DNA of 61,610 nt from Oscillospiraceae bacterium (GTDB lineage: Bacteria > Bacillota > Clostridia > Oscillospirales > Ruminococcaceae). A program made the translations under genes and the position numbers. Positions 1 through 7,961 of the stretch are shown one piece after another (position 1 is the stretch's first letter; each line of letters begins with the position of its first letter). The notes under the pieces are model-generated. The model searched no databases. It was not told the DNA's origin and worked only from the letters and a program-made list of their open reading frames with translations. Where the stretch lies: assembly GCA_018380115.1 (NCBI GenBank), contig JAGZUF010000016.1:1-61610 (forward strand), written 5' to 3'.

Positions 1-231
1 GCGTAAGCCCTGAAAGGGCATACTGCCGGCAAGCCTCTCAAGAGGCACTGAAAAAATCCGCCGCCTGCATCACTTGCCCTGCGGCCCGTAAACGGGCGCC
101 GTTTATCCAAGATTATCTTTCTGGCAATCGTAAAGTTGTTCATCTCTTCCCGCTTCGCTCGATGCTGGAAGCGAAAGCCTTTTTACTCTCCCCAGCTCTG
201 CTGGGGGTTGTCATTTCCCTAAAGCATACAA
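1..231 (+). repeat. Dispersed structured repeat, copy A (left end missing)
   Basis: First of five related intergenic elements. It is nearly identical to the copy at the right end of the window (61359-61610) and shares order and hairpins with 12084-12322 and 29981-30225 (inverted). Seen here are the hairpins GCCTCTCAAGAGGC, GCCCGTAAACGGGC, a CTTCGCT/AGCGAAAG stem and CCCCAGCTCTGCTGGGG. The first ~28 bases of the element are cut off by the window edge. No ORF is conserved in it. Confidence 0.85.
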
Positions 232-234
232 CAC

Positions 235-278
235 AAAAGAGGTATCATCGGGTTTGCAACCCCGATGATACCTCTTTT
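235..278. terminator. Strong bidirectional hairpin terminator
   Basis: A perfect 18-bp stem (235-252 pairs with 261-278) with an 8-nt loop and A/T tracts on both sides. It directly follows repeat copy A and could stop transcription from either direction. Confidence 0.75.
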
Positions 279-329
279 GCTACACAGCTCTAAGGCGAGA
301 ACGATGAACGTTTTTCTCTATCCCTTCGT

Positions 330-569
330 TTATGATGTCAGAATTTTGACGAATAAGCCCGGCAACATATTCGGCTCCAGCTTCGCCATGATAGCCCTAA
401 ACCCCGCCTTTTTCAGTATCGGCGTAACGATTAAATGCAACGGCGCCAGATACCTTTTTACCTGAATGATTCAGGTGCGAAAAATCAAGTTTTTTGCCAT
501 GTAGTTTGCCTTCTTTTCAAAGGCAATGGCCGTTTGCTCTTTCCATTGTAAGAAGCCAATGGTACTAAG
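330..569 (-). pseudogene. Possible gene remnant with an in-frame stop
   Basis: Reading the minus strand from 569 to the stop at 330-332 gives a protein-like stretch of about 79 codons interrupted by one in-frame TGA (471-473). The part before the stop contains QWKEQTAIAFEKKANYMAK and the part after it ends LEPNMLPGLFVKILTS. Amphipathic, evenly mixed composition looks like decayed coding sequence rather than noise. There is no good start codon or ribosome site and I do not recognise the family. It could still be chance; the surrounding 279-665 is AT-rich and otherwise empty. Confidence 0.3.
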
Positions 570-665
570 TTAACTGATTTTTTCTGAAATGATTAAAAAG
601 TCCTTCACAATTCGTCCCTGGGGGCCTGACTTTATATTTCGGGCGTCCGCCTTTTATGGCTGCCC

Positions 666-1418
666 TCAGCCCACCAGCTTTGCGCACAGCACAAAGCGCA
701 CGATATCGTCCGACGTGCAGGTGGAAAGGATAAGGATTTTATCCTGCGCGGATACCTCTACACTGTCAAAGTTTTTGGCGCTGGCCGCGCGCAGGGTGTC
801 CAGCAGGGCGGAATAGGCGGCCTCGTCCGGGTTGGGGTCCAGATAATATACGGCGTTCTCCCCTTCCACCGGCACCTTGCTGGCCGCAAACACCTGCCAG
901 GTGGTAAGGGTGCCGTCTGTCAGGCGAAGGGTGAAGGTGGGGTTCTGGGCGGCGAATTCCGCATCCTCCCACCGCTTTATCTGCGAAAAGTTCTTGTCGT
1001 CCTTCGAATCCTCCAGGCTGTGGCCGTAGATGATGCTCACCTTGTCCAGCGAGGCCTTTTCGCGTATGTTGCATTCATAGTCCAGGAAATAGCAGCCCCA
1101 CACGTCGCTCTCGCCCAGCCAGGTGCGGCGCAGATAATAGTCGTTGTCTGCGGCCTGCACCACAGGGTCGTCCACATCTGTGCCGGGGATGGTAAGCCAG
1201 GCCACCACGTCGCTGTTCTGCTTTCTGGCGTCCGCCATGCGCGCGTCCAGCTCAGACGCCGAGGACGCCTGCGCACTGGAAGAAACAGCCGGGCCCGAGC
1301 TTTTCGCCTGCGGCTTTACCCCCGGCAAAAGGAAAATGAGCAGCAGCATAATGATAAGCGCAAAGCCCACCACGCCGCAGGCGCTCCACAAAATAATTTT
1401 TTTCGTTCTTTCGCTCAT
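666..1418 (-). CDS. srtB: Class B sortase
   Basis: Membrane transpeptidase of 250 aa expected to cleave sorting motifs of secreted proteins and join them to cell-wall peptide. One N-terminal membrane helix (residues 9-32) is followed by a Ser/Ala linker and the sortase barrel. The catalytic triad is visible: His133 in IIYGHS, Cys234 in LSTCTS and Arg241 in VRFVLCA, the order and spacing of class B enzymes. Start ATG has an AGAGGA site. The two neighbouring secreted proteins end in NPKTG, a sortase-like motif, which makes them obvious candidate substrates (inference). Confidence 0.9.
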   Translation of the reverse strand: MSERTKKIILWSACGVVGFALIIMLLLIFLLPGVKPQAKSSGPAVSSSAQASSASELDARMADARKQNSDVVAWLTIPGTDVDDPVVQAADNDYYLRRTWLGESDVWGCYFLDYECNIREKASLDKVSIIYGHSLEDSKDDKNFSQIKRWEDAEFAAQNPTFTLRLTDGTLTTWQVFAASKVPVEGENAVYYLDPNPDEAAYSALLDTLRAASAKNFDSVEVSAQDKILILSTCTSDDIVRFVLCAKLVG

Positions 1419-1499
1419 TCATGATTCCTCTTTCTTGCGCGCGGCGCCTGCGGCGCCTCGCCCTACGTCAGCCAGGGGCGGTCCGCCCCGGCCCTATAA

Positions 1500-1529
1500 T
1501 ATAAAAGCGTAAATTTTCATTTTTGTCAA
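1500..1529 (-). promoter_or_regulatory. Promoter of the sortase gene
   Basis: Minus-strand TTGACA (1529-1524) and TTTATA (1505-1500) separated by 18 bp, in an AT-rich stretch about 80 bp upstream of the sortase start. Confidence 0.55.
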
Positions 1530-1608
1530 CTGTTTTGTACCGCGCCATATAAGTTTTCTCACAGTTTGCCTTTTAAGCTGTGAAAAAGCAAATGCCATGT
1601 GCAGTGCA

Positions 1609-1641
1609 AACGGCCATGGCGTTTGCAGCGCCATGGCCGTT
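1609..1641. terminator. Hairpin after the 464-aa secreted protein gene
   Basis: Perfect 13-bp stem AACGGCCATGGCG/CGCCATGGCCGTT with a 7-nt loop, 45 bp past the stop of the minus-strand gene. The following T-run is weak, so it may act as a terminator or a 3-prime stabiliser. Confidence 0.5.
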
Positions 1642-1685
1642 CGAAAGCTCTTTGCTTTTATCTTTTGCTGGCTGCGGCAGGCCCG

Positions 1686-3080
1686 TTATGCACGAACGCC
1701 TGTTTTGGGATTGGCCTTCGCAGGGGCAGGCGCCGGGGCGGCCGGCTCGGCAGGTTTTTCCTCCGGCTTTGTCTCCGGCTTCGAAAGCGTGCCGTCCTTT
1801 TGCGCCTCATACGAGCCGGACGCATACTCTTTGCCGCCGATAGTGGCCGTCTGGCCCTCCGGCACTACAAGCTTTGCGCCGTCGCTGAAGGTGACGCCGC
1901 TCAAATTCCCCTTCGCCGTCAGCGTAACACCGGAGGCAACTGTAACCTCTACACCCGCCGGCACATCCACGCTGATTTCTGCGTCCGCCACCACATTGAT
2001 GTCGTTTACAGCCTTGTCGTTCAGAGCCTGATCCACATCTTCAAAATATACAACCGCGCCGTTCTTTTCTGTCCTGGTGGTCGCGCTTTCGGGCTTATCT
2101 GTAGAAGCGTCCACGACAAACCGGTTGTCGCCGCTGGCCTTCACAAGCTCAGAACTGCCCTCTGCAACCACTTCGCTCACATCGCCGCTGTAAACGCCGC
2201 CGGTCACATCCACCTTGTCAAAATCCTCGTCTTTTTCGTTCATCCTTTTAATCGGGGCCTCTTTGCTGGTAAATGTGCCGCCGGTAATTTTCAGCTCGCC
2301 CTTGTCCATTGTAGCATCGCCATACCCATTCAGAATACAATTCTGTTCAGAGCTGAAGGTGCCGCCGTTCACAGTCGCGACGTTCCAGTTCAGGAAGGCC
2401 GCCTGCGTGGTATTGCTGAACGTGCCGTCATGGATGGTAAGCTCGCCGTAGTCATCGTTTTTTATCGTGTTGATGCCGCCGCTGAAGGTGCCGCCGTTAA
2501 TCGTCATAGTAGCGGTTGCCCCAGTGGGATTATCTTTAGCCCCATTGTAAAAGCCATTCTCAACCAGGCTGGAAAAGTGGCCATTCTGTACCACTTTAAC
2601 GCCCTCATTGATGGTCATGGTGCCATAATTGCGGATATTATAAAAGCTGTTTCCGCCGCTGTTTCCACTGTCACTACCAGTTTCCTTGCTGCGGGTATAG
2701 GTGCCGCCGTTCAGAGTTACAGTGCCGCCAACCTCGTTATGAATGGCTGCCCTCTGATGCGTGACATTATCTACCGTTCCGCTGCCGCTGATGGTCAGGG
2801 TAGCGCCATTTTTCACAACAATCGTGTGCGCAGACTGATTCGTAAGGTTGGCATTCAAAACAAGCTCAATGTTCTTGCCCTCGGGGATGGTGATGTCCTC
2901 TTGCGTGTCTTTCAGCAGCGTCACCTTGCCGCTGGTTTGCGCTTCATCAATGGCTTCCTGTAAGGTGCCATATGCCTGCCCGCCTTCTACCTGTGCCACA
3001 TCACCCGCTGCAAACGCAGGCACAGCAAACAGTGCCGCGGCAAGGCAAAGCGAAAGGCATGCTGCGAAAAGCTTTTTCAT
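1686..3080 (-). CDS. Secreted repeat protein ending in a bare NPKTG motif
   Basis: 464 aa. Signal peptide at residues 1-25 (MKKLFAACLSLCLAAALFA, cleavage near AFA). The body has repeated short strands of the type TMTINGGTF, LTIHDGTF and ATVNGGTF, as in right-handed beta-helix/pectin-lyase-like surface proteins. A Pro/Glu/Ala-rich stretch (about 430-455) leads to NPKTG at 457-461 and the protein stops three residues later (VRA). A normal sorting signal has a hydrophobic helix and basic tail after the motif; here neither exists, and a hairpin follows instead. ATG has a GAGG site. Paralogue of the 566-aa neighbour; same signal peptide and tail. Role unknown; adhesin or matrix protein is a guess. 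Confidence 0.8.
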   Translation of the reverse strand: MKKLFAACLSLCLAAALFAVPAFAAGDVAQVEGGQAYGTLQEAIDEAQTSGKVTLLKDTQEDITIPEGKNIELVLNANLTNQSAHTIVVKNGATLTISGSGTVDNVTHQRAAIHNEVGGTVTLNGGTYTRSKETGSDSGNSGGNSFYNIRNYGTMTINEGVKVVQNGHFSSLVENGFYNGAKDNPTGATATMTINGGTFSGGINTIKNDDYGELTIHDGTFSNTTQAAFLNWNVATVNGGTFSSEQNCILNGYGDATMDKGELKITGGTFTSKEAPIKRMNEKDEDFDKVDVTGGVYSGDVSEVVAEGSSELVKASGDNRFVVDASTDKPESATTRTEKNGAVVYFEDVDQALNDKAVNDINVVADAEISVDVPAGVEVTVASGVTLTAKGNLSGVTFSDGAKLVVPEGQTATIGGKEYASGSYEAQKDGTLSKPETKPEEKPAEPAAPAPAPAKANPKTGVRA

Positions 3081-3124
3081 ATCCGTTTCCTCTCTTTTCT
3101 TCCACAGGGGATACTTTATATTTC

Positions 3125-3153
3125 AGTATAATTACTATAGTAGGCATTGTCAA
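3125..3153 (-). promoter_or_regulatory. Promoter of the 464-aa secreted protein gene
   Basis: Consensus minus-strand promoter TTGACA (3153-3148), 17-bp spacer, TATACT (3130-3125). The palindrome TACTATAGTA lies inside the spacer, so a bound repressor would block it. Confidence 0.75.
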
Positions 3154-3182
3154 CACTATAATAATGTTTTTGTACTATAGTA
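3133..3182. promoter_or_regulatory. Paired palindromic operators between divergent genes
   Basis: Two identical 10-bp palindromes TACTATAGTA at 3133-3142 and 3173-3182, centres exactly 40 bp apart. The first lies in the spacer of the secreted-protein promoter; the second lies just downstream of a plus-strand TATAAT (3157-3162) that could serve the XRE gene. The layout fits an autoregulated divergent pair, with the XRE protein as the likely ligand (inference). Confidence 0.6.
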
Positions 3183-3247
3183 TCTGGCGGCGTCATGCCT
3201 CGCGCGGTATTCTAAAGAAAAGAACCCAGCAAAAGGAGGGGCGCACT

Positions 3248-3550
3248 TTGAGCCAAACCACCATCCAGCTTGGCAACCGCATCCGCCGCCTGCGGCAGGC
3301 GCGGGATTGGTCTCAGGAACAATTGGCGGAATATGCAGATTTAAGCCTTTCCTACATTGCCCTGCTGGAAAAAGGGCGCAAAAGCGCCACGGTGGATACC
3401 TCGGCCAAGCTGGCCCATGCCTTCGGCATCACGCTGGCGGAATTGTTCACTTTCAGCGGCGTACCCCCTCAGACAGACCCAAAGGACACACAGATGATGG
3501 ACATTCTGCTGGAGGCCGCAAGGCGCCTTCAGGAGTTATATGATGCCTGA
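3248..3550 (+). CDS. XRE-family transcriptional regulator 1
   Basis: 100-aa protein with a single Cro/C1 helix-turn-helix: IRRLRQARDWSQEQLAEYADLS continues into the recognition helix SYIALLEKGRKS, then a typical FGITLAELF tail. The start is TTG at 3248, chosen because AAAGGAGGGG sits 7 bases upstream and the homology begins right after it. It is divergent from the 464-aa secreted protein gene and flanked by two TACTATAGTA palindromes, so it probably controls that gene and itself. No effector domain is present. Confidence 0.85.
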   Translation: MSQTTIQLGNRIRRLRQARDWSQEQLAEYADLSLSYIALLEKGRKSATVDTSAKLAHAFGITLAELFTFSGVPPQTDPKDTQMMDILLEAARRLQELYDA

Positions 3551-3580
3551 GCAGATATGCCGCGCATATACGCATACTAC

Positions 3581-3617
3581 AAAACCACGGCGGGCCGTGA
3601 CGGCCCGCCGTGGTTTT
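3581..3617. terminator. Bidirectional terminator between convergent genes
   Basis: Perfect 16-bp GC-rich stem (AAAACCACGGCGGGCC and its complement) with a 5-nt loop and A/T tracts on both sides. It separates the XRE regulator from the 566-aa secreted protein gene. Confidence 0.85.
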
Positions 3618-3637
3618 TTATTGGCTTGCGCGCTGTT

Positions 3638-5338
3638 TCAGGCCGCAACACCCGTTTTGGGATTTGCCTTTTCAGGGGCAGGCACCGGGGCGGAAGGTGC
3701 GGCAGGCTCCTGCGCGTGCTGCTTTTCCACCGAGACAGCACCGGTTGCCTCACCCAGCGTATATACAGCCTTCAGTGTGTGGCTACCTGCAGGAAGCTTT
3801 TCCATCACGGACGCCTTCACCGTAACTATCACGCTGCCTTCCCTCACAGTATAGTCTGCATCCTTCGTCAGCCTGGTGCCGTCGATATAGAAATCTACAA
3901 ACTGGTCTGCCGAACCGTTCAGTGTAAAGACAGCATCCTTTTTTGTGCCCAGTGTATAATTGGCCGGGCCGGAGATGAACTGATAGGTAACATCTGCATT
4001 GTCACCCGCAGGCTTATTTCCGCTGACGGCCGCATTTTCACCAATATTCTCCAGTTTGCCGCTGCCCGTGTTTTCCAAGCTGCCCTGGTTTTGGATGGTG
4101 CCCCTGTTTTCCACCGTGCCCTCATTTTTCAGTGCAACACCGCTGGGAATGGTTACGTTTGTGCCTTCCAGCTTCAGCGTCTCGCCTGCCGGAACAGTGA
4201 ACTCACTTACTTTTGCACCTTTGGCAGGCTCAAAAGCGGCCGCTGTCATGGGCAGCGCAGAGCCCTGTTTGTTTACTGTAACGTTGCCCACTTCTGCCGT
4301 ATACTGGCCCGAATTGGAAGTTATATTCGGCGTTATGACTGCATTTTCCACCTGAACGCTTTCATCCATGTTCCAAGCGATAGAGCCGGTTACACCAGAG
4401 CCGTCTACTGCGCCGGAATCAGAGCCAAAGCAGCCCGGCGCTGCACCGGTATAAAAATTGGCAACGCTTCCGCCGTTGACATTCACCACGGCGGTGCCCA
4501 CAAAGCCGCGGTTCGTGGCGGCCAGATCGGTGACAGTGCTGTTGTTCAGCGTCACTTCACAGCTCCCGGTCTCGCCATTGATACCGCCCAGATACAGCGA
4601 TTTCACTGTGCTGTCCGTAACGGTGAGGCTGCCGCTGTTCACCTTTGTGCTGCCGCCGCCGCCCACGCCCAGCAAAGGGATGTTCTTGCTGTTCGTCACA
4701 ACAATTTCCACACGGTTTACCACTGCCTGCGTTGTCATGGTGCCGTCTGCAATGTTGCGGGTGCCCTCATTGCCGTGGCCCCATACACCGCCGTTCACAT
4801 AAGGGTCCAGCCCGGCAAAATCCACGCCGTCCAGCGTGATAGATACCGTGCCGTTTACGCAGGCGTTATTGTACCCGCCGCCCGCAATATAGTTGCTTAC
4901 CTTTGCATCGCCCGACACACGCATTACTACGTCGCCCGCCACTGTGGCCAGCGGCGTCTTGGCATTTGCCCCCAGGTTGCCGCCTATAAGGTCGCGGACA
5001 GTGCCGCCCGTCATGGTAATGCTGGTGCTGGGCACAGACACGGCCTGTTCTGTGCCGTCGCTGCCGCCGTATACAGTGGCAGCGGCAGAGACGCCCACAT
5101 ATTTGGTAACACCGCCCGATACCCAGGAAATATAGGCATCTTTGCCGGTGGTAAGGCCGGATATCTCCGCCTCCTGCCCGCCCTGCGGCGCTTCCGCCGA
5201 AATGGTAATGGGCGTACCATTGGCAAAGAACGTATTGCCGCTGCCCGTGGGTTCCGCAGCGCCCTCTGCAAGCACGGGCACTGCGAACAGCGCCGCGGCA
5301 AGGCAAAGCGAAAGACATATGGCCAAAAACTTTTTCAT
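3638..5338 (-). CDS. Secreted protein, paralogue, ending in a bare NPKTG motif
   Basis: 566 aa. Starts at MKKFLAICLSL with a GGGAGG site; an upstream in-frame start (5380) is rejected because it would bury the signal peptide. Signal peptide 1-24 closely matches the 464-aa neighbour. The body is rich in Asn/Gly/Thr/Val beta repeats (TVTDSTVKSL, VTLNNSTVTDL, VVNVNGGSV), then an Ig-like segment near 455-540 (AVFTLNGSADQFVDFYIDGT) and a Pro/Ala linker. NPKTG at 559-563 is followed only by VAA and stop. A strong terminator follows at once, so no anchor has been lost to a nearby frameshift. Likely secreted surface protein; ligand unknown. Confidence 0.8.
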   Translation of the reverse strand: MKKFLAICLSLCLAAALFAVPVLAEGAAEPTGSGNTFFANGTPITISAEAPQGGQEAEISGLTTGKDAYISWVSGGVTKYVGVSAAATVYGGSDGTEQAVSVPSTSITMTGGTVRDLIGGNLGANAKTPLATVAGDVVMRVSGDAKVSNYIAGGGYNNACVNGTVSITLDGVDFAGLDPYVNGGVWGHGNEGTRNIADGTMTTQAVVNRVEIVVTNSKNIPLLGVGGGGSTKVNSGSLTVTDSTVKSLYLGGINGETGSCEVTLNNSTVTDLAATNRGFVGTAVVNVNGGSVANFYTGAAPGCFGSDSGAVDGSGVTGSIAWNMDESVQVENAVITPNITSNSGQYTAEVGNVTVNKQGSALPMTAAAFEPAKGAKVSEFTVPAGETLKLEGTNVTIPSGVALKNEGTVENRGTIQNQGSLENTGSGKLENIGENAAVSGNKPAGDNADVTYQFISGPANYTLGTKKDAVFTLNGSADQFVDFYIDGTRLTKDADYTVREGSVIVTVKASVMEKLPAGSHTLKAVYTLGEATGAVSVEKQHAQEPAAPSAPVPAPEKANPKTGVAA

Positions 5339-5401
5339 CGCTTTTTCCTCCCGGAATATAGTGGCCTGCCCGCAGCACACAGACAGGTTTATCTACCCTT
5401 T

Positions 5402-5429
5402 ATTCTACTGTCACAGAGCAAAATGTCAA
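5402..5429 (-). promoter_or_regulatory. Promoter of the 566-aa secreted protein gene
   Basis: Minus-strand TTGACA (5429-5424), 16-bp spacer, TAGAAT (5407-5402). An odd 9-bp palindrome CTGTCACAG (5408-5416) sits in the spacer, the same position as the operator of the first module, but its sequence is different. Confidence 0.6.
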
Positions 5430-5444
5430 GTTAATTCTTATATT

Positions 5445-5473
5445 TTGTAAATTTAAGTCTACATATATATAAC
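5445..5473 (+). promoter_or_regulatory. Promoter of XRE regulator 2
   Basis: TTGTAA (5445-5450), 17-bp spacer, TATAAC (5468-5473), about 75 bp before the regulator start. Confidence 0.5.
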
Positions 5474-5549
5474 TTTAATATCGTTTTTGCAACTAAAATT
5501 GCTGAACAGGCAAGTTATGATGTGCATAGAAAAAGGGGGAGAAAACCAT

Positions 5550-5864
5550 ATGTTCGGAGAGCGTTTGCAGCAATTGCGCAGCCAGCGCGATATGAAACAG
5601 GCGGTGCTGGCAAAGCGGCTGGGGGTGTCCCGCAGCGCCATCAATGCGTGGGAAAACGGTATTTCCTTTCCTTCGCTTGCCAACCTGTTCGAGCTGTGCC
5701 ATGTGTTTGGCACAACGCCGGATTATCTGCTTGGCTTTTCCGCAGAGCACTGTGTGGACATCAGCGCCCTTACGCCCAGCCAACGGGAAATAGTGGTGCG
5801 GCTGATACACTGCTTTGAAGAGCAGAACGACATGCCCAAGGGGCGATCCGCTGCCCCTGTGTGA
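5550..5864 (+). CDS. XRE-family transcriptional regulator 2
   Basis: 104 aa. Helix-turn-helix at residues 5-60: LQQLRSQRDMKQAVLAKRLG, then SRSAINAWENGISFPSLANL and the FGTTPDYLLG ending typical of SinR/Cro-like repressors. A short C-terminal tail has no recognised domain. ATG at 5550 is preferred to the upstream in-frame ATGs because of the GGGGGAG site before it. Divergent from the 566-aa secreted protein gene, repeating the arrangement of the first module, although the two regulators are not close copies. Confidence 0.88.
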   Translation: MFGERLQQLRSQRDMKQAVLAKRLGVSRSAINAWENGISFPSLANLFELCHVFGTTPDYLLGFSAEHCVDISALTPSQREIVVRLIHCFEEQNDMPKGRSAAPV

Positions 5865-5867
5865 AAG

Positions 5868-6120
5868 GCCGGCCCCCGGCAAAGCCGGGGCCGGCATAAA
5901 ACCTGGAAGAGCAGCACGCCGGCAGGCCTCACAAACAGCCTTGAAAAAGCGCCGTTTGCATCACTTGCCCTGCAGCCTGTAAGCATGCATTTCGTATACA
6001 GAGTTGGCCCTTACGCTGCAAGAAGGCTGCTGGCGTTCTCTTTTCTCTTCGCTTCATGCCTGAGTCGAAAGCCTTTTCCCCGCCCCGGCAGGGCTGTGGG
6101 GCTTATACCGCCAAAGTATA
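5868..6120 (+). repeat. Dispersed structured repeat, copy C (degenerate)
   Basis: Diverged copy of the family. It opens with the hairpin GCCGGCCCCCGGC/GCCGGGGCCGGC, which also works as terminator for the XRE gene, and keeps TTTGCATCACTTGCCCTGC, CTTCGCTTCATGCCTGAGTCG and the closing CCCC...GGGG hairpin near 6080-6100, ending CCAAAGTATA where others have CTAAAGCATA. Confidence 0.6.
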
Positions 6121-6488
6121 TAAACCATAACCCCACGTTGAACGTGGGGTTTGCAGAACGGCCCTATAAGGGCCATTGTTCCAGCCGCAGCGAAAGGTGC
6201 GTAATGGGCAGCGCCAACCGCACCTGCCGTTGATTTCTAGTTTTTTCTTCTACTGCAGCCTTATTTCTATTTTCCTTTCGCCGCAGGCTGTCTCTTATAT
6301 AGCATTTTCGTATCGAAAGCATAAATGATTGGGCATTCATTGCCAATCCATCTACCGGTGGCGCACCCACTTCCTTGGCTTTCTATCGTTCTTCCGTTAA
6401 AACAGATATTCTTTTCTATTCAATGCATACGCTAAATTCGTCTGCAAGCACAGCTTGTGGTTCTTACTTATATGAATATGAAAAAGGA
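6121..6488. other. Gene-free stretch with two short palindromes
   Basis: About 370 bp without a credible gene. An 11-bp inverted repeat around CCCCACGTT/AACGTGGGG lies at 6129-6151 and GGCCCTATAAGGGCC at 6160-6174. The rest (6235-6488) is AT-rich with no readable protein in any frame. Confidence 0.5.
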
Positions 6489-6525
6489 AAAGCGGGCCGC
6501 TGCTTTCTTCACAGCGGCCCGCTTT
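6489..6525. terminator. Terminator after rlmH
   Basis: Perfect 14-bp stem AAAGCGGGCCGCTG/CAGCGGCCCGCTTT with a 9-nt loop and T-rich flank on the minus strand, about 65 bp beyond the rlmH stop. Confidence 0.75.
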
Positions 6526-6591
6526 ACTTTTCGTATTTTATCTGCAATTATTATACAATTAGTATTATGTGATTTCCCTGCCGATTAGCCG

Positions 6592-7077
6592 CTATTTATG
6601 ATACCGCGTACCTGCATTGATGCAGCACGCGCGGTATAACTGCTCCAGCAGCATCACGCGTGCAAGCTGGTGGGGAAAGGTCATTTCACTCATGGAAAGG
6701 CGCAGGGCCGCCGCCTGCTTTACCTGCGGCGAAAGCCCGTGGGAGGAGCCGATGGCAAACGCCGCGCACGACACGCCCGTAACAGCCCATTCAGCAAGGT
6801 GGCGCGCCAGCGCCTCGCTGGAAAGCTGCCTGCCCTCCACGCAAAGCGCGACCAGCGCGGCCCCTTTCGGCACGGCGGCCAGAATGGCCCTGCCCTCTTT
6901 TTCCAGCGCCCTTTCTATCACGGCGGGGCCTGCATTCTTTTCAGCAACGGGTTCTTCGGCCAGCTCTGCCACATGCACCCTGCAAAAGGCGCCCAGCCGC
7001 TTTTCATATTCCGCCGCAGCCTGCCTGTAATATGCCGCATTCAGCTTGCCCACGGCAATAACAGTGAGGTTCATCAT
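6592..7077 (-). CDS. rlmH: 23S rRNA (pseudouridine1915-N3)-methyltransferase RlmH
   Basis: SPOUT-family methyltransferase that methylates pseudouridine 1915 of 23S rRNA in the assembled ribosome. The 161-aa length matches the family. Diagnostic stretches are LTVIAVGKLNAAYYRQAAAE at the start, FAIGSSHGLS in the knot that binds SAM, and RLSMSEMTFPHQLARVMLLE near the end with the YRACCINAGTRYHK terminus. The start at 7077 leaves about 9 bases to an AAAAAGGGG site; 7074 is equally possible, 7086 is too close. It lies 21 bp downstream of the walJ stop, the usual linkage in Firmicutes. Confidence 0.95.
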   Translation of the reverse strand: MMNLTVIAVGKLNAAYYRQAAAEYEKRLGAFCRVHVAELAEEPVAEKNAGPAVIERALEKEGRAILAAVPKGAALVALCVEGRQLSSEALARHLAEWAVTGVSCAAFAIGSSHGLSPQVKQAAALRLSMSEMTFPHQLARVMLLEQLYRACCINAGTRYHK

Positions 7078-7098
7078 GCCGCACATCCCCTTTTTCCG

Positions 7099-7893
7099 TC
7101 AAAATTCAAACACGGGCGATACCTCGTGCCTGCACGCCGCCTGCACCACGGCGTCCGGCGCGGGTGCCGTGCCGCTTTGCAAAAGCGCCGTCTGCACGCT
7201 TTGCAGGGCAAGGGCCGGGGCGTTGTTCTCCTGGCTGATATGGCACAGCGAAAAGCGCGTGCAGCCTGCGGCCATCAGCTTTGCCAGCGTGGCCGCACAT
7301 TCGTCGTTGCACAAATGGCCCTTTTTCGAGGCAATGCGTGTTTTTAAGTAATAGGGGTACGGGCCGTGCATCAGCATATGTAGGTCGTAATTCGCCTCCA
7401 GCGCCACCACGTCCGCCATATACAGGTTTGCCAGCACTTCGTCTGAAACATAGCCGAGGTCTGTTGCAATTGCCAGCGTTTTCCCCTGCGGGGTGCGCAC
7501 GCGGAAGCCGCAGCAGTCGGCGGAATCGTGGCTGGTGGAAAAGCTCTGTACACAAAAGCCGCCTGCGTCCACCTCGCCGCGGCCGTCTGTGGGCACCAGC
7601 CGCACGCCCGGCGGCACGCAGCCGCGCTGGGCCAGCACCTGCAGCGTGGCCTGTGTGCCGTACACCGGCACAGGGTTCTTTTTCAAAAACACCGCAAGCC
7701 CCGCAATATGGTCGGAGTGCTCGTGCGTCACCATCACGCCGCAAAGCCGCTTTGCCTGCGCGCCAAGCTGCGTCAGGGCACGCATGGTGGCGCGGGCGCT
7801 TTTGCCCATATCCACCAGAACAAAGCGGCCGTCCTCTTCCAAAAACGCGCAGTTGCCGGACGAGCCGGAATACAGCGTTGTAAAGCATGCCAT
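7099..7893 (-). CDS. walJ: MBL-fold hydrolase of the YycJ/WalJ family
   Basis: 264-aa metallo-beta-lactamase-fold protein. The metal motif THEHSDHIAG is clear, followed by STSHDSADC and ATDLGYVSDEV, and it starts with the family signature TLYSGSSGNC. WalJ proteins are 5-prime exonuclease-like enzymes tied to coordination of replication and wall growth in Firmicutes; the precise substrate here is inferred. An ATG seven codons downstream of the longest frame is chosen since AAAGGGGG lies about 10 bases before it. Upstream of rlmH on the same strand and downstream of murA. Confidence 0.88.
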   Translation of the reverse strand: MACFTTLYSGSSGNCAFLEEDGRFVLVDMGKSARATMRALTQLGAQAKRLCGVMVTHEHSDHIAGLAVFLKKNPVPVYGTQATLQVLAQRGCVPPGVRLVPTDGRGEVDAGGFCVQSFSTSHDSADCCGFRVRTPQGKTLAIATDLGYVSDEVLANLYMADVVALEANYDLHMLMHGPYPYYLKTRIASKKGHLCNDECAATLAKLMAAGCTRFSLCHISQENNAPALALQSVQTALLQSGTAPAPDAVVQAACRHEVSPVFEF

Positions 7894-7961
7894 GCAGCCC
7901 GCCCCCTTTCGCACAAAAAAGGAAAGAGGCCCGGCCGCCCCTTTCCCTTCGGTATGTCTGC

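Noticed and set aside
1599..5434. Long plus-strand frames opposite the secreted proteins
   Set aside because: Shadows of the minus-strand repeat proteins; composition and lack of starts argue against coding.
6129..6151. CCCCACGTT/AACGTGGGG palindrome as an IS200/IS605-type end
   Set aside because: No TnpA or TnpB gene or partner end is nearby; it follows the decayed repeat copy.
6289..6300. CTGTCTCTTATA, the first 12 bases of the Tn5/Nextera mosaic end
   Set aside because: The remaining mosaic-end bases do not follow, so chance is more likely than an adapter chimera; worth a read-level check only.
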